DNA from: Mobilibacterium timonense
GTDB lineage: Bacteria; Bacillota; Clostridia; Peptostreptococcales; Anaerovoracaceae
Length of the DNA stretch: 64,000 bases
Direction: 5' to 3'
NCBI RefSeq assembly: GCF_900155555.1
Contig: NZ_FUHN01000006.1
Location: 391,564 to 455,563 of the forward strand
Shown: positions 43,896-51,913 of the stretch, piece by piece
How positions within the stretch are numbered: position 1 is the first letter of the stretch
Layout of the letters: each line of letters opens with the position of its first letter
Notes under the pieces: generated by a model
Databases searched by the model: none
What the model was told of the DNA's origin: nothing
What the model saw: the letters and a program-made list of their open reading frames with translations, nothing else
Translations under genes and position numbers: made by a program

Positions 43896-44513
43896 AATTC
43901 ACATATTCAACTTGCCATTTACGACGACCGCCTTGAGATCACTTCGCCTGGAGGTCTGCTTCCGGGAGTGACGGTTGAAAAAATGCGAGAGGGATATTCC
44001 AAGATCCGAAACAAGGCACTGGCACATGCATTTCTCTACATGAACATGATCGAGGAGTGGGGAAGCGGTGTCCCGAAAATCGTGCGGGAAATGGAAGAAT
44101 ATGGCCTCCAGGAGCCGGAGTTTATAGATATGGAAATAGGATTTCGTGTCAATCTGTACCGGTATCAAGATTTGTCTACTAACCAAGAAACTAACCAAGA
44201 AATTGAAAACACTAACCAAGAAACTAACCAAGAAATTGAAAACACTAACCAAGAAACTAACCAAGAAATTATTCAGAAAGCCACGGATACTGAGCAGAAG
44301 GCGTGCCAAAAGACAGATCTTGTATCTGAGATGTCAAACATGGATAAGATCCGCAACGCAATTGCAGAGAATCCTTACGTTACGCAAAAAGAACTTCAGA
44401 AAATTACAGGCCTATCTAGAAGTGGGGTGCGTTACATTATTCAGCATATGAGGGACTCAGGAGAATTGGAGAGAGTCGGAGCAACGAAAAAGGGCAAGTG
44501 GATGCTCAAATAA
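43896..44513 (+). pseudogene. 5'-truncated AlbA_2/HATPase_c_4 gene
   Basis: In the frame that continues from the stop codon at 43892, the sequence NSHIQLAIYDDRLEITSPGGLLPGVT begins abruptly in the middle of the ATPase_c_4 domain. In complete relatives this is preceded by about 270 residues with an AlbA_2 domain. Only the later part remains, with GSGVPKIVREM, a 33-base tandem repeat encoding TNQETNQEIEN 2.6 times (about 44176-44273), and a C-terminal winged helix (YVTQKELQKITGLSRSGVRYIIQHM). A GTG at 43968 could still start a 181-aa product. Different subfamily from the intact gene at 23794. Confidence 0.82.
44176..44273 (+). repeat. 33-bp in-frame tandem repeat
   Basis: ACTAACCAAGAA-type unit with ATTGAAAAC, repeated 2.6 times without a frame break, encoding TNQETNQEIEN between the ATPase and the winged helix of the truncated gene. 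Such NQE linkers vary in length among relatives. Confidence 0.9.
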
Positions 44514-44543
44514 GCACTGATAGCGTCAGTGCTCATTATCTGA

Positions 44544-44570
44544 CAACCTGTCGGAGATTCCGACAGGTTG
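44544..44570 (+). other. 12-bp perfect hairpin
   Basis: CAACCTGTCGGA, GAT loop, then the exact complement. No T-run follows, so terminator function is doubtful; it lies between the two decayed gene fragments. Confidence 0.7.
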
Positions 44571-44598
44571 GAAATAAAATTGGAGGAAACGAAACCAG

Positions 44599-44691
44599 AA
44601 TGTCTTTTATGATATCCTTCACACCCAAAGCACGGATTTTGTGGTAGAGAATATCGCTGAATATCTGAAGGAAAGAGGGGTGAAGGCATGA
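44599..44691 (+). pseudogene. DUF3791 fragment (C-terminal 30 codons)
   Basis: NVFYDILHTQSTDFVVENIAEY followed by LKERGVKA and a stop matches the end of DUF3791 proteins (YDxLHTQSxDYIVxDI). The start and first half are missing. The stop overlaps the ATG of the next fragment as in intact DUF3791-DUF3990 pairs, a small cassette often regarded as toxin-antitoxin-like. Confidence 0.65.
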
Positions 44692-44813
44692 TCGTTTATC
44701 ATGGATCGAATACTGTGAAGATAAAGGTGTATCCGGGATATGATCAAATTGCCTTCATTTCCCAGAAGGCAATAGATAAGCTCCTGTCATTGCCGGAGCT
44801 GTTTTCTCGTTGA
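44688..44813 (+). pseudogene. DUF3990 remnant with internal deletion (41 aa)
   Basis: Begins MIVYHGSNTVKIKV, the typical DUF3990 start, then jumps to YDQIAFISQKAIDKLLS, which resembles the family's C-terminus, and stops. The central ~100 residues of the ART-like fold are gone. With the truncated partner in front, the cassette is dead. Confidence 0.65.
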
Positions 44814-44922
44814 ATTTTGAATTCGCATTTTAACTTGATCGTTGCAAATAAATACATGTCTTAGTATGTTGAAATTTCCACCTGGACAGTATAAATCCCG
44901 CAGAGCACCTTCCTTCCGGACT

Positions 44923-44955
44923 CCCGCAGACTGCAGATCTGCGGGGACTTTTTTT
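44923..44955 (+). terminator. Intrinsic terminator at the right end of the island
   Basis: CCCGCAGA pairs with TCTGCGGG around CTGCAGA, then TTTTTTT. Plus-strand orientation. It separates the relic zone from the LysR gene. Confidence 0.82.
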
Positions 44956-45003
44956 GCAAAAATATATCTCATACCCCATGAGGTCAGGGGGTGCCCAAGG
45001 CCG

Positions 45004-45894
45004 TCAGCAGTTGGAAATCAGATCCGGCAGTTCTTTCGCCAGGGTTCTTCGCAGCGACAGGATGGTGGGGTCGTTCTCACATTCCTTGCGGTATGCCAGC
45101 ACGATGGGATGGGTGTCATCCAGGGTAAAATAATCGAATTGATCCATGTATACTGGCTGGCTCCACAGGTCCATGATGGCTACGCCCTGTCCGTTTTCCA
45201 CCTTGGAGATCATGGTGGCCTGGTTTTTTACCAGCTTGATTTTAGGGCTGAAGTGGTAGCGCTTAAAGCTCCTCGTGACCTCATCATTGATATCAGGAGA
45301 TGTTTTGTCATCAAATATGAAGAACGTTTCATCCTTAAACTGCAGTGGTGAAGTGGGGTGAGGAAAGTGCTTCGGGTACAGGATCACCTTTGGCAGCTGG
45401 TAGATGGGCTTTCGCTCCAGCTGAGGTGAATCAAACAGGCGGTTATCTATGGTCAGGACCAGGTCCAGGTCATTCTGAAGCACCAGCTGGAACAAGTTGT
45501 CAAAGGGATGACATTCCACTTCGATGTTTATGTACGGGTACTCCTGCTCCAGAACATTCATCATGGCAGGAAGGAAGTGGGAGATGGTCCAGCCGGAAGC
45601 GTAACCGAACCGGAGGATCTTGGAAGACCGTCTCTTGAGCTGGTCGCACTTCTGGCGGGCAGATTGAAATTCCTTTTGAATATTTGAAAAAGCTTCATAA
45701 TAAATCTGTCCGCTTTCCGTAAGTTCCAGGGGTTTCCCAGGGGTGCGGACAAACAGCTTAGTTTCTAATTCCCTCTCCAGTGAGGCAATAGTACGGCTGA
45801 TTCCCGGCTGTGTCTGGTAGAGATTTTCCGCTGCACGGGAAAAATTCTTTTCTTTAGCCGCTTCCAGAAAACAGATAATCTGATTGTCGTTCAT
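45004..45894 (-). CDS. LysR-family transcriptional regulator
   Basis: 296 aa. The N-terminal winged helix MNDNQIICFLEAAKEKNFSRAAENLYQTQPGISRTIASLERELETKLF is classic LysR, followed by a periplasmic-binding-like effector domain (FGYASGWTISHFLPAMM). Transcribed divergently from the chalcone isomerase gene with a 195-base gap, the usual LysR layout in which it activates the neighbour on binding a pathway compound. The gap is AT-rich and holds ATAACATTTTTGATATGG and other AT-rich half-sites. I would expect a flavonoid or intermediate as inducer (inference). Confidence 0.93.
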   Translation of the reverse strand: MNDNQIICFLEAAKEKNFSRAAENLYQTQPGISRTIASLERELETKLFVRTPGKPLELTESGQIYYEAFSNIQKEFQSARQKCDQLKRRSSKILRFGYASGWTISHFLPAMMNVLEQEYPYINIEVECHPFDNLFQLVLQNDLDLVLTIDNRLFDSPQLERKPIYQLPKVILYPKHFPHPTSPLQFKDETFFIFDDKTSPDINDEVTRSFKRYHFSPKIKLVKNQATMISKVENGQGVAIMDLWSQPVYMDQFDYFTLDDTHPIVLAYRKECENDPTILSLRRTLAKELPDLISNC

Positions 45895-46089
45895 GTTTAT
45901 CGCCCTTCTTTATTGCCCTTCTTAGCGTCAATGTTTCCGAGAACATCATAACATTTTTGATATGGCCTTTAAAGGAATACTTATTTCAAATCCGGCGGTG
46001 AAAGTGAGAGAATCTAATCAAACAAATAACAAACATGTTAATAACAACATACTTAATAATTACCTGAACAAATTAAGGAGGATTCACCT

Positions 46090-46947
46090 ATGTCTTTTGA
46101 GTATCGCCCTATGCGCAGTGTTATTTATGTAGACTGTGTCCGTGAGGAGTATCGTCATCTTCTTCAGCACTGGGTATATGCTGTTCATGTACCTGACAGT
46201 ATCAGCAAGTTCGAGCCATATTGCAGCAAATATGCTTTCTATAATGCGCTTCCAGTGCCACCAGAAGGAGAGCGTTTCGGTACCCGCCGCATGCAGATGA
46301 CAGAGCATTACTGGACAGTCAACGAAATGACCCCGGAGATGTCAAACAATATTTTTGCTGAAAGAATGCCTGCTGACGTTCTCCGCTGGCAGGGAATGAT
46401 TCCTGACTCCGATGAGGCTGTTGCTGCTATGGCTAACCTGGACGGTGATGAGGCCAGAGCATCTGGCGGTGACAATGGAATGCCTCCATTCGTATTTGCT
46501 CACGTACCAATGAATTGGCAGGACGATTACAAGGGAGCGGGACGTACTGTAGATGATGGTCCTAATTACCGCTGGCAGTTTGTTCTGCGCTGGCCAGATG
46601 AAGAGGCTGGGGAGAAGTGGTTCAACGAAGTATTTGTTCCTTACTTCCAGGGCCGTCCGGAGGTTAACCGTTTTGTGTCCAGCAAGATCTACCATGATGT
46701 AGTAGGATGCCAGTTCCATCGCCTGGTAGAAATGTGGTTCGACGGTCCGGACGAATGGTACGCTGCTGCTGTTGAGGGCACTAAGGACATGGCTAAGCCT
46801 GATTGGGCAAAGGCTGCTCCAGAACAGGCTCCACAGGCTAAGTTCCCATTCCTCAAGTCCAATCATAACATTGTAGGAATGTTCCTGACAGACATGGCCG
46901 CTTGCGACAATCTGAAGCAGTATCGCGGCTATCTGACAATGCGTTAA
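46090..46947 (+). CDS. chi: Bacterial chalcone isomerase (flavanone-chalcone)
   Basis: 285 aa. The whole chain parallels, as I remember it, the Eubacterium ramulus chalcone isomerase (about 283 aa). Shared stretches are PMRSVIYVDCV, VHVPDSISKFEPY, TEHYW, ADVLRWQG, KGAGRTVDDGPNYR and the ending QYRGYLTMR. The catalytic His33 of that enzyme is His33 here. The fold is two ferredoxin-like (dimeric alpha+beta barrel, EthD-like) halves, unrelated to plant CHI. The enzyme opens the C ring of flavanones such as naringenin to chalcones. AAGGAGG ribosome site. First gene of a three-gene operon, codon use AT-richer than the core genome. Confidence 0.85.
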   Translation: MSFEYRPMRSVIYVDCVREEYRHLLQHWVYAVHVPDSISKFEPYCSKYAFYNALPVPPEGERFGTRRMQMTEHYWTVNEMTPEMSNNIFAERMPADVLRWQGMIPDSDEAVAAMANLDGDEARASGGDNGMPPFVFAHVPMNWQDDYKGAGRTVDDGPNYRWQFVLRWPDEEAGEKWFNEVFVPYFQGRPEVNRFVSSKIYHDVVGCQFHRLVEMWFDGPDEWYAAAVEGTKDMAKPDWAKAAPEQAPQAKFPFLKSNHNIVGMFLTDMAACDNLKQYRGYLTMR

Positions 46948-46979
46948 TCTAAGACAGAGCAATATTAGGAGGAAGAAAC

Positions 46980-47906
46980 ATGAAGATTCTTGGTATTTCC
47001 CTTGGCCGTCAGAACGGAAATAACGATTGTATGTGCAAAGAGGCTCTGATGGGAGCAAAGGAAATGGGCGCAGAGGTGGAATTCATCCACCTCATGGACC
47101 TGAACATACAGCATTGCACAGGCTGCAACGCCTGCAGCGCCAAGGCTTTTTCCGGCAAAGGCAATAAGTGTGTTATAAACGATGACTTCGAGTGGCTGGT
47201 CGACAAGATGTACGATGCCGACGGAATCATCTTCGCCGTTCCGATCTTCTGTGAAGGAGCTCCAGGCGTTTTCCATAACATCATGGACCGCTTTGGACCG
47301 AGAATGGACAAGGCAACTTGCATGATCGGTGAGAAGACTGCACCAGGCAGCATTGATCCTAGATACATCAACAACAAAATCTGCGTCAGCTACATTTCCT
47401 TCGGCGGTTCCGAGTGGATCACTCGTGTTCAGGCTGACTGCTTTATCCAGTCCATGACACCACTGTGGAAGATCATAGACAACAAGTTTTACGATCATTC
47501 CCTGAACATCATGGGCGACGACGCAAAGCTTGCTGAGATCCATCAGGTAGGCGTCAATATGTATAACGCATGCAAGGACCCGGATAATGCTACATATCAG
47601 AGCGAGCCGGGAGTTTGCCCTCACTGCCATGGACGGGAGTTCTATTTCGCTGAAAATGGTGATGTAGTGTGCAACCAGTGCGGCATCGTAGGCAGAATGG
47701 AGATCACTGAGAATGGACCAAGCTTCATCTACGATGAGGAAAAGCAGATTCCTATTGCCCATGATGTTCTCAGCGGTAAATTCGCCCACATGGAGGACAT
47801 CGGACGGGCCCTGGGAGCTCAGATGGAGTTCAAGAAAACAGATACATACAAGACTCGTCTCCAGAAGTACAAGGACTTTATCAGCCCGATCAAACCAGAG
47901 AATTAA
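46980..47906 (+). CDS. Flavodoxin-fold NADPH-dependent FMN reductase with zinc ribbon; candidate flavone reductase
   Basis: 308 aa. N-terminal flavodoxin-like domain: MKILGISLGRQNGNND, then HCTGCNACS and the loop AVPIFCEGAPGVFHNIMDRFG typical of FMN-binding iron-sulfur flavoprotein/FMN reductase relatives. A C-terminal Cys pair set CPHCHG...CNQCG forms a rubredoxin- or zinc-ribbon-like insert. Gut bacteria convert flavones to flavanones with an FMN-dependent reductase genetically close to CHI. Position between chi and the LVIVD gene makes this the best candidate here (inference). AGGAGG site, 32 bases after chi. Confidence 0.72.
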   Translation: MKILGISLGRQNGNNDCMCKEALMGAKEMGAEVEFIHLMDLNIQHCTGCNACSAKAFSGKGNKCVINDDFEWLVDKMYDADGIIFAVPIFCEGAPGVFHNIMDRFGPRMDKATCMIGEKTAPGSIDPRYINNKICVSYISFGGSEWITRVQADCFIQSMTPLWKIIDNKFYDHSLNIMGDDAKLAEIHQVGVNMYNACKDPDNATYQSEPGVCPHCHGREFYFAENGDVVCNQCGIVGRMEITENGPSFIYDEEKQIPIAHDVLSGKFAHMEDIGRALGAQMEFKKTDTYKTRLQKYKDFISPIKPEN

Positions 47907-47939
47907 TGGGCTGCAAGACTGTAAGCAAGGAGTATCCAA

Positions 47940-49319
47940 ATGAGTGAAAAATTTTATGCCAAAGGACCAGGTAATGAGGGGTATATAAAGAACATGGAGG
48001 TAGTCAGCTTCCATGATGCCGACGATCATTACCTGTTCCAGACACAGTTATATAAAACGAAGGATGGACGATATTATCTTTACGGGGGCTGTTTTTATGG
48101 CTATGGCGTGGAGATAATTGAGGTTACGGATCCGGCTCATCCACGACACGTCCAGTACATGCCGGTAATGGATCCAGAGGAGTATTCCTATATGTCCACC
48201 CCTAAGGTCCAGATCTGTGACGACCTGATGATCGTAGCCAACGGCAACTGTATTCCGATCATCCACGGACCTGCTCCGGAACACTATAAGCCGGCACCAG
48301 GCGGCGTACATATCTACAGCCTGAAAAATGATCCGGAACACCCAGAGAAGTTGTCCTTCTGGGCTACTGGTGACGATGATAACCCGGGAGCAGGAGTTCA
48401 CCGTTTCACTTACAACGGAGGAAAATATCTGCATCTGTCGGCAACCGCCCCAGGTTTTATCGGTTATATTTACAGGATCATCGACATATCCGATCCAAGG
48501 AATCCTGTGGAGGCTGGACGCTGGTGGAATCCAGGCCAGTTTCTTGGAAACCAGACTAAAGCCACACAGGAGAGGAATATCCATGGTTGGAACGGCTTTG
48601 ACACCTATCCGGGCTACGTCCACTTCCCATTTGCAGATACGGACAGAAACCTGACTTACATCAGTTGTGTGGGAGCAGGATTCAAGATCCTGGATATTTC
48701 CAACCCTCAGTTACCTCAGGTTCTGGGAGAGGTCCAGATGACGCCTCCATTTGCCACCAAATTCGGCGGAGCTCTGTGCCATACATTCATGCCGATTCTG
48801 GGAACAAATTATGCTGTGGGCATGCAGGAAGGTGAACGGTTCTGGTGCTACTCAAAGGAGATTCACGATAAATTCGGAACTCAGGCAATGTGCGGCATTG
48901 AGATGTTCGATGTGTCCGATCCTACGGATCCGGTGATGATCGCAGTGTTCCCTTATCCGGAGGTGCCGGAGGACTTCCCGTATAAGAACTTCAACTACTG
49001 CGGCATGGACTATCCAGGTCCTATGGGGCCGCATAACCTTCACGAGCCTATGAGCCACAAGCCATGGCTGGAGAACAGGAAAGACAGAGTATATGATTGC
49101 TATTTCCATGCGGGTCTCAGGGTTTATGACGTGTCCGACCCATTTGTGCCTAAAGAGATCGCATATTTCATTCCGCCAAACCCTGAAAAGCCGTTGTGGG
49201 AACTGGAGATGGCCAACAAACCTTTGGGAACTGCAGAAGATGTGGTTGTGGATGATCGTGGATATATCTACCTCAATACCATGCATGACGGAGTATATAT
49301 TCTCAAGAGCTTAGTGTAA
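47940..49319 (+). CDS. LVIVD-repeat beta-propeller-like protein
   Basis: 459 aa, no signal peptide or membrane segment, so probably cytoplasmic. Repeats of the LVIVD type: VEIIEVTDPAHPRHVQ, YRIIDISDPRNPVEAG, FKILDISNPQLPQVLG, IEMFDVSDPTDPVMIA and LRVYDVSDPFVPKEIA, spaced along the chain as blades. His-rich loops (GVHRFTYNGGKYLH, GPHNLHEPMSHKPW) could form a metal or substrate site. LVIVD proteins are often called uncharacterised surface proteins; the lack of a signal and the operon position argue for an enzyme or chaperone of flavonoid turnover (inference). AAGGAG site. Confidence 0.85.
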   Translation: MSEKFYAKGPGNEGYIKNMEVVSFHDADDHYLFQTQLYKTKDGRYYLYGGCFYGYGVEIIEVTDPAHPRHVQYMPVMDPEEYSYMSTPKVQICDDLMIVANGNCIPIIHGPAPEHYKPAPGGVHIYSLKNDPEHPEKLSFWATGDDDNPGAGVHRFTYNGGKYLHLSATAPGFIGYIYRIIDISDPRNPVEAGRWWNPGQFLGNQTKATQERNIHGWNGFDTYPGYVHFPFADTDRNLTYISCVGAGFKILDISNPQLPQVLGEVQMTPPFATKFGGALCHTFMPILGTNYAVGMQEGERFWCYSKEIHDKFGTQAMCGIEMFDVSDPTDPVMIAVFPYPEVPEDFPYKNFNYCGMDYPGPMGPHNLHEPMSHKPWLENRKDRVYDCYFHAGLRVYDVSDPFVPKEIAYFIPPNPEKPLWELEMANKPLGTAEDVVVDDRGYIYLNTMHDGVYILKSLV

Positions 49320-49639
49320 AATCCGGCTCAGTATGAAGTGTCGATCAGTATAAAGCGCACCATAGCGCATCATTGGTGGTAAAAACATAAATCGCCGTAC
49401 CAGGCGTTTCGAATCATAGCGGCTGACTGAAATTCAGTTAGTCGCTTTTGTTATACACTGGATGCACTTCGTTGACTTGTTTTTTCCAGATAAACACCCG
49501 CCCCGTTGTGTTATAATCACCCTTGTCGCGTATCTCTGGAAGTTGCTCATGTTGCCAGGCGCCTTGCGCCGCAGGTCCGGCCGGCAGCTTGCAGAGCGGC
49601 ATCAGTAAGGTGAAACTAAGCACAGCGGGTAGTGAGGGA
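49320..49639 (+). promoter_or_regulatory. Gap with imperfect terminator and promoter of the aminotransferase
   Basis: An imperfect AGCGGCTGACTGAA/TTCAGTTAGTCGCT stem, then TTTTG (about 49419-49453), may end the flavonoid operon. GTGTTATAAT (TATAAT at 49512-49517, extended -10 TG) with a weak GATAAA -35 marks the promoter for 49640. Core-like base composition returns here. Confidence 0.5.
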
Positions 49640-50452
49640 ATGAGAAAACAGACTTCAAGAGTCGTCAAGAACGGCCAGCTCATAGACGAAAAAGAATTTT
49701 ACATAGAAAAAGACGCGTCCGACGATTACGTCTACGACGTCATCCGGGTCATCAACGGGAGACCGCTTTTTGCGGAGGACCACTACAACAGGCTCGCCCG
49801 GTCGCTGCATGGCGTCGGAAAGAACATACCTTTTTCCCTGGACGAGATGTGCGGACTCATCCAGAAGCTCCTTGACGCCAACGGCGTCGCGAACGACAAC
49901 GTGAAGATCATAATCCCGGGCGACCGCACGGGAAGCGACGTCTATCTCATGCTCATGAACGCCGTGTACCCGGCGCCCGCCGACTACGAAAAAGGAGTGG
50001 ACACCGAGCTTTACCGCGCCGTCCGCACCGACCCCCACGTAAAGAAGCGCAACCTGGCCCTCCGCGAGGCGACCAACGAGATCATCGCGCGGGACCGCGT
50101 TTTCGAGGTCATCCTGACGGACCAGAACGGCGACATAACCGAAGGGAGCCGCTCCAACATCTTTTTCATCCGCGGGGACGTGGTGTACACCTGCTCGGAA
50201 TCGGGCGTTCTGCAGGGGGTGACCCGGAAAAAGATCATCGATATCTGCAGGGCCAGCGGCATAGAGGTAAAAGAGTGTATCATCTCCGCGAAGTCTCTCG
50301 GCGATTACGATGCGGCCTTCATCAGCGGGACATCCCCGAAGGTCCTTCCCATCCGGAGGATCGGAGACGTGCAGATGGACGTGAACAACGAGCTGCTGCG
50401 GAGGATCATGAGACTCTACGACGAGGAGATGGAGAGGTCCTGCGGCAAATAG
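49640..50452 (+). CDS. Class IV PLP aminotransferase (branched-chain/aminodeoxychorismate lyase type)
   Basis: 270 aa counted from MRKQTSRVVKNG at 49640; the upstream in-frame codons look untranslated. Class IV signatures: YDVIRVINGRPLFAEDHYNRL, the catalytic Lys in DPHVKKRNLALREA, EGSRSNIFFI with the PLP-contacting Glu, GVTRKKIIDI, and SGTSPKVLPI. The DHYNR start is typical of branched-chain or D-amino acid aminotransferases and of PabC; the substrate cannot be chosen from the sequence. It converges on the DUF4143 ATPase with only three bases between the stops. Confidence 0.85.
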   Translation: MRKQTSRVVKNGQLIDEKEFYIEKDASDDYVYDVIRVINGRPLFAEDHYNRLARSLHGVGKNIPFSLDEMCGLIQKLLDANGVANDNVKIIIPGDRTGSDVYLMLMNAVYPAPADYEKGVDTELYRAVRTDPHVKKRNLALREATNEIIARDRVFEVILTDQNGDITEGSRSNIFFIRGDVVYTCSESGVLQGVTRKKIIDICRASGIEVKECIISAKSLGDYDAAFISGTSPKVLPIRRIGDVQMDVNNELLRRIMRLYDEEMERSCGK

Positions 50453-50455
50453 TTT

Positions 50456-51709
50456 TCATATCTCCAGGCTGTGCGGATCAAGCAGGAAATCAAAAATGCT
50501 CATGACCAGGATGCCATCCTCATTGTACAGCGGTGCCAGCGCATCCTTCGTGATGATGATCTTCTTGAAGCCGTCGCCCGTTGAAAGAAGCGACCTCTGT
50601 TCCTGCTTTTCCTTTTCCTCATCTTGCATGGCGAATGCCGACTGAATGTAGTAACGCTTCGAACCGCGATTGCACACAAAATCGATCTCGAGCTGCTTCC
50701 GGACGCTTTTTCCAGTACGATTTTTTTCGCTGACGGGAACGATCCCCACGTCTACGTTGTATCCCCTTACCTTCAATTCGTTGAAGATCACATTTTCCAT
50801 GGCATGCGTCTCTTCTACCTGCCTGAAGTTGAGCCTGGCGTTTCGCAGGCCGAGGTCGGTGAAGTAATACTTCGCGGGAGTGTCGATGTATTTTTTCCCC
50901 TTGATGTCATAACGGATAGCCTTGTCGATCAGAAATGCATCGCACAGGTAGTCGATGTACCGTTTGATGGTGGTGGGACTGATCTTCCTGTTCTTTACGG
51001 TTTTGAAGGTGGAGGAAAGTTTGTTTGGATTAGTAAGTGACCCCATTGCGGAAGATAGAATATTCAGGAGCTCTTCAAGTTCGTCTTTGTTGCGTATGTT
51101 GTTGCGGCCGGTAATGTCCGAAATGTAGGTCTCCTCAAAAAGCGCTTTCAGGAAATCCGATTTCTGGTCAGGCGTCTGAAATGAGAAGATCAGCGGCAGC
51201 CCTCCATACAGAACGTAGTCCCGCCATCCCTGGTAGCGGTCTCCGGTATATGCGGTCATGTACTCGGAAAAGGTGAGCGGGTACATGCGCACTTCATCGC
51301 CGCGTCCTCTGAATTCTGTGATTATGTCCTTAGAAAGGAACTTTGCATTGCTGCCAGTTACGTAAACGTCAGTATTTCTCCTGCGGGCAAGGCTGTTAAG
51401 TATATCCTCGAAGTCATCGAGAAGCTGCACTTCGTCAAGAAGAACATAATACATGGAATCATCTTTCAGCCTGTCAACAAGATACTGATAAAAAGCCTCT
51501 GGATCCCTGTACTTCTTATTCTCAAATGAATCAAAGGCCATTTCAATAACGTGGTCGTCTGGAACACCTTCGCTCTTCAAATGATCCCTGAACAAGTTGA
51601 ATAAAAGGTATGATTTCCCGCATCTGCGCATACCCGTAACGACTTTGATCAGGCCGTTGTTCTTCTTGGAGATCAGCTTGTTCAAAAATATATCACGTGC
51701 TATTTCCAT
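50456..51709 (-). CDS. AAA_14 / DUF4143 ATPase
   Basis: 417 aa from the ATG at 51709 (MEIARDIFLNKLI, AAGGGTG upstream). Walker A VTGMRRCGKSYLLFNL, Walker B YYVLLDEVQLLDDF and sensor VYVTGSNAKFLS belong to the AAA_14 domain. The C-terminal DUF4143 part has YYFTDLGLRNARLNF, ENVIFNEL and a restriction-endonuclease-like LEIDFVCNRG...YYIQSAF. These solo ATPases are very common in Clostridia and Bacteroidia, and their function is unknown. The promoter (51767-51794) is bracketed by inverted copies of TACAAAAATGCA. Confidence 0.9.
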   Translation of the reverse strand: MEIARDIFLNKLISKKNNGLIKVVTGMRRCGKSYLLFNLFRDHLKSEGVPDDHVIEMAFDSFENKKYRDPEAFYQYLVDRLKDDSMYYVLLDEVQLLDDFEDILNSLARRRNTDVYVTGSNAKFLSKDIITEFRGRGDEVRMYPLTFSEYMTAYTGDRYQGWRDYVLYGGLPLIFSFQTPDQKSDFLKALFEETYISDITGRNNIRNKDELEELLNILSSAMGSLTNPNKLSSTFKTVKNRKISPTTIKRYIDYLCDAFLIDKAIRYDIKGKKYIDTPAKYYFTDLGLRNARLNFRQVEETHAMENVIFNELKVRGYNVDVGIVPVSEKNRTGKSVRKQLEIDFVCNRGSKRYYIQSAFAMQDEEKEKQEQRSLLSTGDGFKKIIITKDALAPLYNEDGILVMSIFDFLLDPHSLEI

Positions 51710-51726
51710 TTCACCCTTCTTTCCTG

Positions 51727-51836
51727 TGATACAAAAATGCATCCTGCTGCATCTTTATTTACTGGAATTATATATGATTTTACTTTCAATGCAAATCCTA
51801 TGTGATATTTTTGCATCTTACTGCATTTTTGTAACA
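51727..51836 (-). promoter_or_regulatory. Promoter of the DUF4143 ATPase bracketed by inverted operators
   Basis: Minus strand TTGCAT and TATAAT with a 16-base spacer (plus coordinates 51789-51794 and 51767-51772). On either side lie TGATACAAAAATGCA (51727-51741) and its near-exact inverse TGCATTTTTGTAACA (51822-51836, 14 of 15). GCATCCTGCTGCAT and GCATCTTACTGCAT accompany them. The first word also occurs at 25145. Confidence 0.55.
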
Positions 51837-51913
51837 TAGCTCGAACCCGCATACATCCGTACACAAGTCGCCAGCCCGCATGGGTGTGCGAAGCCGATGC
51901 CTGGGTAGGATGC

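Noticed and set aside
44923..44955. Riboswitch-like leader of the LysR gene
   Set aside because: The hairpin and T-run point away from the LysR gene (plus strand), so it is an ordinary terminator.
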